From NCBI GenBank assembly GCA_015852425.1, contig JAAAIG010000167.1, positions 1 through 55,102 on the forward strand: a DNA stretch of 55,102 nucleotides, given 5' to 3'. Shown in pieces: positions 37,489 to 47,678 of the stretch (position 1 is the stretch's first letter; each line of letters starts with the position of its first letter). The notes beneath the pieces were generated by a model, which saw only the letters and a program-made list of their open reading frames with translations, ran no database searches and had not been told where the DNA came from. The position numbers were made by a program, and so were the translations under genes. The stretch comes from Gryganskiella cystojenkinii. Taxonomy: Eukaryota; Mortierellomycota; Mortierellomycetes; Mortierellales; Mortierellaceae.

Positions 37489-38977
37489 TGTTGAAAAGAG
37501 GTTGTTTGGTTTTGGAGGTTTTCTTGAAGATTGATTGGAAAAGAGGCATAGCGAAATTGTTAGTGATTTGAATTTGTAGTTGAATGCTTTCTTGAGGTTG
37601 TTTTTCCTGCGAGAGAGAGAGAAAGGCGTGTACTGACTGGGGTGAAGGGAGTGAGTGTGTTTGTTCGCCTGAAAGCATGTTGAAAGAGTTGTTGATTGAT
37701 GATTTTTTTATTCTGGAGGGAAAACTTGCCTTTTACACTGAAAATCGACGAGCGCGAGTTCTCTTTTGCTTTGATCCAACAAGAAATCGTGTTGCAAGGA
37801 CTGGTCACTCAATGTTCCTTTCAGCTCAATCGTTCAGACGCTTTTTTTTCGCGTTGACAGTGGTGTCGAAGAGAGTGTCTTACGCTGACTGAGCGCATTC
37901 CTCTCTCGACCGTTGACTGTAGGATGACGTTTAATATCGGACGTCCAAGATCCATAGGCGCAATGTTTACTTACGTTTAGAGGGTGCTGTGCTGAGAGAA
38001 AGGAGGCTGAACTTTGGCTGTGCGAGTTTGGAAAAATTTACTAAAAGAGAATTTCATCAGCCTCATCCGTGTGGAATCATATGAGACCATCGAGCCCCGA
38101 TTTTCCGATCAGAGGGGGCCGCGCGGTTTGTTCCCTTGAACTATTTTACAAAAAGAAGAAAAAATAGTTGAAAGAAAGACAAGAGGTATGCAACGACCTC
38201 CCATTATCCAGGCTACGACTCTAGTCCCTTTTTCTTTTTTCTTTTTTCGCGACTTCTGCTAATTTTGGTTAGCTTAGTTAGCTTTTGTCCTTCCGACCTT
38301 TAAAAAAAATTCGTAGGGAGAGGAGCTATGAATGTTGGGATAGGGCCGAGAATTGATGGTAGCACGGCCATTATCTTTTTTTTTATCTTTCTTTTACGTT
38401 AAAACGGATTTTGGGTGATTCTCCATACACTGGAAAAATTGTGACAGGTAGGAACTTGCTATTATGCGAAAGAGAGCGAGAGAGGGTTGCCTTTGCGCCG
38501 CTCAAGTTTGTCTCGCGCCATCTTGTACAGTACCATCATGCACCACGGAACACCTTCCTCTTGGAGCCTTGAATTAACCGGCAAACGACTTCTTTGCTCA
38601 TGCATAACAAGTCAAAAAAAAAAAAAAAAAAAAAACGACCCAACAACTGCATAGCAGTGAAATTGAGCACTCATAGTCTGTTGCGGCCTAGAAGCAGCAG
38701 CATCAATGGATCGCGAAAGAGAGCCGATACTATCGTCCTACGGAGCTTATCCACGCGCTATTTGAGAGGGGGGGACTGCTAGGATTACTTACTATGAACG
38801 GCGAACATTTGACGCGGAGCAAATTATTCGGTTGTGCGATTGCATAATCCTGCGCTGATATAGAGTCCATAAAAGCGATAAAACAGAATAGTTTTTTTAT
38901 TTAAACGACAAGATAGAGTGTCGGGAGAGGTTGGGAACTTCATATACGTGACTCTTCTCTCTTTTTTTTTTTCCTGT
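37489..38977. other. Intergenic region
   Basis: 1.5 kb between the pseudogene and the 3' end of the beta-oxidation gene. It carries the old C/T leader of the pseudogene (37560-37690) and a poly(A) run of about 22 at 38614-38635. A poly(A) run could mark a retroposed end, but I see no target duplication or tRNA-like body. No open frame is convincing. Confidence 0.5.
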
Positions 38978-41463
38978 TTACAACTTTGACTTGTTGGCCT
39001 TAAGGATATCACCGAGTTTGGTAGCGAGCATGACTTGACCCTTGACCTTGATACCTCCAGACATGAACAACTTTTGAGCATTGGCCTTTCCAGAGGCCAA
39101 ATCCACAAAGGTCTCGTCCTTGACCGAGATCACGACGTCAGGTTTACCGGGGGCAGGGCCAGAACTGACAGATCCCTCACCGCTCTTGAGATCGACATGG
39201 TAGGTCGCGGTCTGACCAGCCTCGTTCGTGATCTCGAATTGGAAGATACCTTTGACCTTCTTGACCTGAGCCTGACGATCGGCTGCGGTCATGGCTTCTA
39301 TACCGGCCTTGATCTGGTTAAAGACTGCATCGGACTTGAACGTACCACCAGCGGCAGGGGCAGGGGTGGCAGCAGGGGCGGCAGAGGAAGAGGTCTTCAA
39401 GGCCTCACCCTGAAGCTCAACAGCGGCGTTGGAGATGACGATAGAGTCACGCTCGACAGCACGGACCTGAAAGATGACCTTGTTACCCTCACGCCACATC
39501 GAAGTCTCGAGGGTCTCACCGGGGTTGACGGTCTTTGCGAACCGAACCTTGATGTTCTTGAAGCTGTTAGGGTCATTGTTGCAGTAGGTGTTGAAGATAT
39601 GTTTGCCCGCAATGCCGAACGAGCAGAGGCCGTGCAAGATTGGAATATCGAACCCTCCTATTGCGGCCATCTCGGGATCGATATGAAGAGGGTTCCAATC
39701 ACCCGAGAGACGGTAAAGCGCGGCTTGGTCCTCGTGAGTCTTTTCCCGGACGACATGATCGGGCTTGCGCTTGGGTGCGGCATTGACGGCAGTGGCGGCA
39801 CCACGATCGGTACCCTCCTTCTTACCACCAAAGTTTCCAGCTCCACGGATGAACATTGTCAATTCGTTGATACAGATATCATCGCCGTTCTCATCTGTGG
39901 TCTTGACACCAATCGTGGCAACGCATCCCTTACCCTTGTCAAGGATATCAACAACATAAGGGGTCGAAATCAACTTGCCGTTGGTAGGGATGGGCTTGAT
40001 GATCTCTAGGTATTGTTCACCGTGCAAGAGCATCATCGGGTTGAACGAGGGCAAGATATCACCGAAGGGAACAGCGTTCATGGCCTTGAACGCGGGGAGG
40101 ACACCGAACGTGGGGACAGCACCAAAGTTCTCAGAGTTTTCGTAGACGAGGTGCAAATCCTTACGGGTGGCACCAAGACCCAGGTTATAAAGGATAACAT
40201 CACGCTCAACGTACTCGAACGTCTCGGATTCGAATGAAAGAGATTTGGCGGCCTCGACATCGACCTTGCCATCTTCAGAGACGACACGGGGACGCTCACT
40301 GCTGGAAGTGACAACGTTCTCAAAGTTGGCAATGATGCCAGTCATGGATTCCTGGGTCGACGTCGGATGGGTCGCACGACCGTCCTCAAAGTTTGTAATC
40401 TTTTCCCATTGTTCCTGAATATGTTCGGGTAACAATTCTTTGTTGATCGGGAAACCGTGGCCACCGGTACGTTCCCAGCGAAGCTTGCCGACGTAACCGG
40501 CACCAACTTCAAAGATAGAACCGTTCTCGGTCGAGTTCTCGTGGCAGAGGTATTCGACAAGAGGCGTGACCATCTCGGGCTTCAAGGAAGCGAGCATATC
40601 AGGGGGAAGAACAGTCTCGGTCATGCGGGATGCGGCCATGGGTGCAATAACGTTCGAGTAGATGTTGTCCTTTTTACCCTCGAGGGCAAGTGTCTGAGTT
40701 AAACCGACGAGGGCGAGCTTAGCAGCAGAGTAGTTTGCCTGACCTGTGTAAAAGACAGAGAGAAGGAGGAAAGTCGGCTATTTGTTAAGTCGTTAAGTCA
40801 AATAGTGCTCAGATCAACTTGTTCATACATTTTGAAGGGCGCCTTTCGGCACGTAGATGCTCTTACCAAAGTTGCCATAAATACCGGCTGCCGAGGCTAC
40901 GTAAAAAAAATAAAATAATAAAGAGTAAGACGAGGAACGAGTTTTTTTTGATGAAGACCGTCAAAAACTGCATGACTCCCTTCCCAAAAAAAATAAGGAA
41001 GGCGTGGGAGGGACTTACTGGTGTTGATGATACGGCCAAACTTTTGTTGCTTGAAAATCGGCCACGCGGCCCTGGTGACCTTGTAGGCACCATGAACATG
41101 AACCTGGAAGATAATGTCCCACTGTTGATCGGTCATACGCGCGAACGAGACATCCTTGAGGATACCGGCGTTGTTGATCACGATATCGACTCGACCAAAC
41201 GCCTTCATTGCTGTTTCGACAATCTTGTCACCGTCAAGAACAGAATCATAATTGGGAACAGCTTTACCACCGGCGGCACGGATTTCTTCCACGACGACAT
41301 CGGCGGCTCGGGTCGAGGCACCCTCCCCGGTATGGGATCCTCCGAGATCGTTGACCACGACCGAAGCACCCCTGGCACCGAACGCCAAGGCGTGGGATCG
41401 TCCGAGTCCACCACCGGCACCGGTCACGATAACGACGCGTCCATCAAAGCGAAGATCAGACAT
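38978..41463 (-). CDS. FOX2: Peroxisomal multifunctional enzyme type 2 with SCP2 tail
   Basis: Three exons (41463-41019, 40896-40867, 40743-38978) give 746 residues. An SDR domain (1-300) has TGAGGGLG at 14-21, Ser150, Tyr163 and Lys167. A hydratase-2 double hot-dog domain (about 320-600) carries the motif [11 protein letters not shown] with Asp507 and His512. A Pro/Ala linker leads to an SCP2 sterol-carrier domain (625-746) ending in the peroxisomal signal SKL. It would hydrate trans-2-enoyl-CoA and oxidise the (3R)-hydroxyacyl-CoA in peroxisomal beta-oxidation. Yeast and other Dikarya Fox2 proteins carry two dehydrogenase domains and no SCP2; this order (one SDR, hydratase, SCP2) is that of animal HSD17B4. 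Exon 2 is only 30 nt. Human numbering of the catalytic residues is offset by one, which supports the start. Confidence 0.95.
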
Positions 41464-42406
41464 TATGTGTTACGTGTGTAGATAAATAAACAAAATAAAA
41501 CAAGAGGGATGTTAAGAGAGGAGGGTAGAAGAGAGGAAGAGAAAAGAGCGACGGAAGGGAAGAAGGGAATGACCGAATGAAAACAAAAAAGGATGGAGAA
41601 ATGTGGAATGGAGAAATGGAAAAGAAATAAAGCGTTCGCTTTATGTTGCCCCCCTTACGCTTTCTCCAAAAAAAATTGTGCTGCTCGGGTGCATTGTTGC
41701 CGACAAACCGACCCTTCATGTTTCGCCCACCCTTTTGCATTGTTTGCCACTCGGTCCCTCTTATTGCTTTGTCGTTTTGTGCGTGATAAAAGGAAAAATG
41801 GGAGCCGCTACAACAAACAAACAAAAAACGGTTGCACTCCGTTTCGATCGGTTCGTTTTTTTTTTTTTTTCAAACACTCACACGGTTTTCTTTGGTTTGT
41901 GGGGTAGGGGGAAAAGAACACGCTCTTTGCTTTCAACTCATCCAGCTCGGCTGAAAATAATAATATTTGAAAGATGGAAGTTTTTTAATGATATACAAAC
42001 AAAGCGAGCTACATTTTTTTTTAGTTGTCAAGGTGGAGTTGACCATACATTATCGAGAGAACAAGAAAACACATTTTTTTTTTTGTTTGCGAGAAATGAA
42101 CAACGGTAGATACATAGAAGACTTTTCTTCCTCCTCCCAGCGCGTCACCTCCTCAATCATCGTCAAAGCTGCCACGACGCCAACCTGGAGAGGTTGTTCG
42201 GCTGACTTCAAAGGACGGCGCCTCTCCATGAGGGGATCGACTAATTCTATTATTACCCTCATCGTCACTGTCAGGGTTCATAACTCTCAGGTTTCTAAAG
42301 AGTAAAAGGCAGATCAGATCAAGGGACAAACAGTTCCATCAGTCACCTATCTACCAAATCTGGGAGAACAATCTCTCTCGCTCTCTTAACATTTTTCATA
42401 TTTCAC
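41464..42406. other. Intergenic region
   Basis: About 940 bases holding the promoter of the multifunctional enzyme (purine-rich here, C/T in transcript sense, 41480-41600) and the 3' region of the 8-Cys membrane-protein gene. T- and A-runs at 41857 and 42073 are noted. No gene or RNA is supported. Confidence 0.5.
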
Positions 42407-43535
42407 TTACGACATAGGTGGGTTGACGATGGATGTAATACCGGTGTACTGAGGAAGCCCTGATTCCACATAAGAGTCGCGATGCGCGTCGTTGTACTTG
42501 TAATGAACATCATAGTTGCTCTTCGCTCTCTCTCGCCTCCGACGACCCCAGACGTATGCCGCCACCGAAAGGGCTACAATAAGTGCAATTGCGGACACAA
42601 CACTAAAGCAAACAAACAAACAAAACAAACAAACAAGAAATGAAAGAACCATGACATCAAAGAAAACAGAACAGAGTCAGTGTCTTGCTTTTGAATTATG
42701 CTGTGCTTGCACGTATCGATCCAACTGTGATCATTCAAAAACAACAACAAGGCTTACATTCCAGCCAAGGCACCAGACGAAAGATTACTAGACTGCGGGG
42801 TTTTGCCACCGCCAGTGGAAGGCTGAGATGGTCCAGTTGGTTGTGATCCCGACGTTGTGGTCGTGGTCGTGGTTGTGGTCGTGGTCGTGGATGAGGCTCC
42901 GGGGATATTAATCTGTTTCCAAGGTTGGTTAAAGGACGTACACACGAGTTGATAATCAGGTAAGTCCTTGACCGTATAATGGGCAGAACTCGAGGACTGA
43001 CAGCTTAGACAGGACGTGATTAGACCAAGGTAATTTTGGTTACAGGCACACGGTGCTTGCGCCTCAGTTGGTCTGGTACAGGATGCAAAAAATAGAAAGA
43101 TAAAAAAAGATTGTTTGGTCAGCCGCCCTTTGCATTATTGCCCATTCTCCTTCTTATTCTGTCCCTTGGGGAGAACATCAACATCGATCAATTAATTTTT
43201 TTTTTTTTTTTTTTCAACGGTTATTCTCCTCCGTCTTGTTCCAGTATTGGCTGGGATTGCGAGTCTGCCATTTTTTTTCTTTTTTTTCCTGCGTTTTTTT
43301 TTAGAATCCTCTCTCAGGGGTTCCTTTATGGTTTTTTGCTTTGCTGTGTTGCAAAAACTTACTGGTATACAAGTGTACCTGGCCAGGTATCCATTTGTAA
43401 AGAGGTTCCACATGGTTTGAGAAGCGAGTCAACATTGTCGCAAGGCGGACAGGAACTTGCGGCGCCGTCGATGGAGTGTGACACAAAAACATAAGCGCAT
43501 AGCAGCCAAATTGAGATCCTGCTGATCTTTTTCAT
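42407..43535 (-). CDS. 8-cysteine type I membrane protein with Tyr-rich tail
   Basis: Three exons (43535-43363, 43072-42758, 42602-42407) give 227 residues. The signal peptide is about 1-26 (WLLCAYVFVSHSIDGA). The ectodomain has eight cysteines spaced C-x2-C-x9-C-x23-C-x-C-x10-C-x2-C-x19-C, nearly the framework of the GPI-type gene at 9143. A Thr12 run and a Gly/Ser/Pro stalk follow. One transmembrane helix (about 150-175, MIVVSAIALIVALSVAAYVW) comes next, then a stop-transfer RRRRER and a 50-residue cytoplasmic tail rich in tyrosine (YDVHYKYND, SYVESGLPQYTG). The layout is that of a surface sensor or receptor-like protein with possible YxxPhi or kinase sites. That role is inference. The family is unknown to me. 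Intron 1 contains an 18-T run. The phases agree. Confidence 0.85.
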
Positions 43536-45841
43536 TGTGCGAATGCTTTTGTGGTTTCTCCTGTTTGCGTAAGTGCGTGTGCGTGTGTGTATATGTGTCT
43601 GTAGTGATTGCTGTTCGTTCGATAAGGGACGTGTGGGTTGTGTGTGGATGGAAAGAATATCCAGAACGAGCGAAAGCAAAAGACGCGTTTCAACGTGTCC
43701 TGGTAGTGAAAGAGAAATCGACAAAAAGAGATTAGGTGTGGTCCTGGTGGTGGTAACTGGTGGCGCCGGTGGTGTCTCCTTAAGAAGCTAGATTGAATGA
43801 GACAGAGAACAATGATTGAAGAGAAAAGGGTGTCGAGGGACACACACGACAGACAAAAGGAGGAGAAAGAAAAAAAGAAACAAGTTAGAATAAAAAAAGG
43901 TACACATTTTTTTTCTATTTCTTCTATGTCCTTCCCGCCTCTAAGGAACGATGGGAGATAGAACAGGAAAAAAGGATTGGGAGAAGTTCAAGAAAAAGGA
44001 GAATGATTGTTGATTGATTCACCTATGAATGGGAGTGGATTGAGAATGCCGATTCTCGAAAGATCATGAAACGAGGAAGAGGAGAGGAATGACAAAGAGA
44101 AAAGAATAACGTGCATAGAGCCCCAGTGGTCCGCGCTCGTGCTCTCTCTCAGCAATCGACAATAGATCTTTATGTTTGAGGATGTGTGAGGAGGAGGGGG
44201 GTCACGACAGATAAAGTTGAGAGCAAAAGAGGAGGATCTGTCTGATCAAACACCTGAAAGGAGAGGAAAAGAAAGGCTTACCGGCTTTGTGGGAGATACG
44301 ATGGGATGTCAAAAATGGAAAATCAGGCAGGGGAATCAAATGGCTTTTATACAAGAGGGAAACAAGTTCCTGGATATTCGAGACAACGCCTGTGAACAAA
44401 AATGGGGTACGAGGTTGCAGTTCGTCAAAAAAAAAAAAAAAAGGAAGGAAGGAACAAGGTAAATGAGGAAAGGGACGCGAATGCAATAAATATGTGGAAA
44501 GAGAAGTATCGAATGAGATATGTAGCTATTCGTGTAGTACGAATGAAGCCGATCTACCGATGGAATGAATGAATGAACGGAGACAAAAAGGAGGAGAGAA
44601 AAGAAGTCTGAATGAAAAGAAAAGAGGAAACAAGAATGTGAATCGATGAAGTCAGCAATGGGTCACCGCTCCTGCAGAACGACCTTCAAGGGTCCCTTTC
44701 TTTCTTTGGCTTTTTCTGTTTTCCGCGCCAATTGGCCCTTGTTAAAAATAAGCGCCAATTTGACATGGTCAGGGTGCATGTTGACCACATTTTTTTTTTC
44801 TGTTTTTTTTCGACTTGGCGCCCACTCATCGATCCGTTCCCCTCTTTTGTCAGGGCGTTGGCGATAAAAAGAAACGATTTCGTGTCAGTTGCCCGTGCGG
44901 AAAGAAAAGGAAAAGGCATACCTGCAGGTCACCAGCAATAGAAAAAAATGACTGTCCAGACAATTGTCTCGCTTTCTCCGTCCCATCCTTCTCTCTCGCT
45001 AGATCAAACCCTAGACAACAAACCACAACAAAAACAGCTTTGTTCCACAACAAACAATAATCCCATGTTTGTCGACACCCAAAACGCTCCCATGCCACTC
45101 TTTGTGCCTTCGCCCAACAAACGCTCAAACACAAAATAATCAAAAGACGAATCGCAAACAAAAGGGGCCAGGGGTGCAATTGAGACGGATTCCCTTGGCT
45201 AGTGATACTAATCCGTCCACGGCTGTTTCACTGACTGGTCTCGAACATTAGTCTTAGACTGAGTTCTATTGTCGTCGTGGGAGACAGTTAGCAACGCACA
45301 CACGCAAACGCACACGCACACACCCTCTACAACTTCTTTTGCTCCTCCCTCCCGGAGTTAGTGATATGTCAATGTTGCTCGATCTGTTTGTCAAAGGACC
45401 GGAGCGCATATTCTTTTTTTTTTGGCAGCGGAACGGGTCATGTTGAAGATAAATACTTGCTTTGATCGCTATTTTTGGTGGCAATGATTGCACTGAAGTG
45501 ATCGAGGCAATGGTTGATTCACATCGACAAGGCTTTATCTATTATCCAAAGGCGATGAAGGAGGGGGAGGGGGGGATTTTTTCGCATACATTAGAACTTG
45601 TTGAACGAAACTCGTATTGTTTATTCTCATACCAGAATCAATTGGGAAAGAACGAAAAGACCCTGTTGTTGACCCAAAGGGTTCCAGGTTAAACTTGGAC
45701 AATCGAATCACGTGATTACACAAATCACATGACTTCTGGAACTTTACAGGTTCCTGGGCTGGTTGCTTGCATCTTGTCGAGATTCGAATCTCTTTTGTTT
45801 TTCTTGCTCTTGCACACAGCACACACATCGCCACCATAATA
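43536..45841. other. Long intergenic region
   Basis: 2.3 kb without a supported gene. It is purine rich from 43850 to 44640, with short A-runs (44429). A plus/minus pair of frames at 44850-45180 has no ATG start and T-biased codons, so I reject it. An AC-rich stretch lies at 45294-45322. A TCACGTGA palindrome at 45708 marks the THOC3 promoter. A conserved non-coding RNA cannot be excluded by eye. Confidence 0.5.
45708..45715. promoter_or_regulatory. Palindromic E-box TCACGTGA upstream of THOC3
   Basis: It lies 127 bases upstream of the THOC3 ATG. A related AATCACATGA half-variant follows about 17 bases later. The context matches that of the COX4 upstream element. bHLH binding is inferred only. 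Confidence 0.35.
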
Positions 45842-47583
45842 ATGCTGTTTCAACGGACGCCGCAGCTGGAAAAGGTTAATACGCTTTCACAACAATCAGG
45901 ATGAATTTCGCGACAGCAAAAGGAACACGCATAGGGATCCTGCTTTTTGCAAAATGGACAAAACTTGACGCTAACAATGAATAAAAAAACCTCGCTTTTT
46001 TTCAGACGATTGCAGGATTCCCCGACCTGAAGACGCGAGAGTTCAGGTCCCACAAGTCCAATGTCCATACCGTCGGTTGGAATTGTGACGGTCGGAGGCT
46101 CGCCTCGGGCTCGACAGACAAGACTGCCCGTGTCTGGGCACCAGAGAAGACTGCAAGTATTTAATTTTTTTTTTTTTTTTTTTTGGGAAAAAAAAAAAAG
46201 ATGTCTAACTACGTTTCTATAACACCGTTGTTGTTTTTGTTTTTTTCTAGTCCGACCCTCGAAACTCGATGGAACTCAGAGGTCATACAGAAAGTGTAGA
46301 TCAACTTCGTTGGGATCCTACCCATCCAGATCATCTCGCGACCGCCAGTTGTGACAAGACTGTTCGGATCTGGGATGCACGATGTGAGTGACTGAAAGTC
46401 AAGGAACAAACGAGACACGAGACGGGAGGAAGGCTACCGATTTTTGTTCGTCTTCCTCCCTCTTTTCTCGCCCTCCTCGGAACACGACTTTCATCGGCAA
46501 TGAATTTTCCAGGCTAATCTATGGTTTACCTTTCTACTGTTTATTTTTTTATTGATTATTCTCTTCTATTGCTCTCCCATGTTTTCAGCCGGAAAGAGCA
46601 TTCACAAGGTCGAGACGAGTGGACAAAATATCAACATTAGCTGGAGCCCAGACGGACATAGTATCGCGGTCGGGAACAAGGATGACCTGATTAGTTTTAT
46701 TGACACCAGAACATTCAAGATTGAAAAGACGTTTCAATCTCGATCCGAGGTGAACGAGATCAGTTGGAACCCTGCTGGGGATTTGTTCTTTTTGACCACT
46801 GGCGATGGATCGATCAAGGTGCTGGAATACTCCTCGATGAAGGACATCTACTCCATGGATGCGCATACCTCAAATTGTTATTGTCTCGAGTTTGATCCTC
46901 GAGGAAGGTAAACAAGGAGGACCGCGAATTTTCGTGCAATATTTGGAGAAGACATCCAAGTATTAAAAAAAAAAAAAACGAGACTACTAACGAATTAACT
47001 TCTTGCTTGAGTAGATACCTGGCTACAGGAGGTGCAGATGCGTTGGTGTGCCTTTGGGATCTGGATGAATACATCTGTTTAAGGACATTTGGCAAGCTTG
47101 AGTAAGTACAAGGGGAGAACCAGTCCATGAACGTTGGACAGAAGATCAATCAGCAGCATTTCTGATTTAACTCTATTTTTTTTTTTTTTAATCTTTGCCA
47201 TCACTGTCGCACTATTAGTTGGCCCGTTAGGACAATCAGCTTCAGTTTCGATGGCGAGTTTATTGCCTCAGCCTCAGAAGATTTGAACCTTGACATTGTA
47301 AGAAGAACAACTTTAGTAGAACGTCTCCACCAAGCAGGAATTCGATATTTAATTTCTGGTTGTCTCTGATTTAATAATCAGCCGACCATCATTTTTCTTT
47401 TCTTTTCTCGAAATTTAGGCCTTGGTCGAAACAGGAGAATCCGTTTATCAGATTCACTGTGGTGCTGCCATGAACTCTGTGGCCTGGCATCCCAACAAAT
47501 ACCTTCTCGCATACGCCGGTGATGAGCAAGACCGATCTGCTGGTGGCATGAACGGGAACCTGCGTGTGTTTGGATTCGCATAG
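45842..47583 (+). CDS. THOC3: THO complex subunit 3 (THOC3/TEX1), WD40 protein
   Basis: Seven exons (45842-45874, 46006-46152, 46251-46383, 46589-46907, 47015-47101, 47219-47297, 47419-47583) give 320 residues. The start is MLFQRTPQLEK, then REFRSHKSNVHTVGWNCDGRRLASGSTDKT, the family's signature first blade (residues 20 and beyond). Repeats follow with GHTESVDQLRWDP, SVEIS-type blades, CYCLEFDPRGRYLATGGADA and SVAWHPNKYLLAYAGD. THO couples transcription to mRNA export in the nucleus, and this subunit is the small propeller. Two splice oddities occur: the first donor is gttaat, and the second intron uses a GC donor (ACT^gcaagt) with a normal tctag acceptor. The gene converges on SET1, with 95 bases between the stop codons. 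A TCACGTGA site lies upstream. Confidence 0.93.
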
Positions 47584-47678
47584 AACAATTGTATCATAAA
47601 AACTCTTTTTTTTTTTAATTTAAAAAACAATAATATCTTCTATTTAATGCAATTTATATTATTATTTTTATGTTTTAA

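Noticed and set aside
38590..38640. Poly(A) run as the end of a retroposed element
   Set aside because: No target-site duplication, Pol III boxes or coding relic upstream. Similar A-runs occur elsewhere in this window.
39035..40009. 324-codon plus-strand frame inside the multifunctional enzyme gene
   Set aside because: It is antisense to a gene with clear domains and conserved motifs. Its length comes from the biased codon use of the true strand.
44850..45179. Minus-strand 109-codon frame with a signal-like N-terminus
   Set aside because: It begins with TTG, not ATG. Codons are T-biased unlike neighbours and nothing downstream is conserved-looking.
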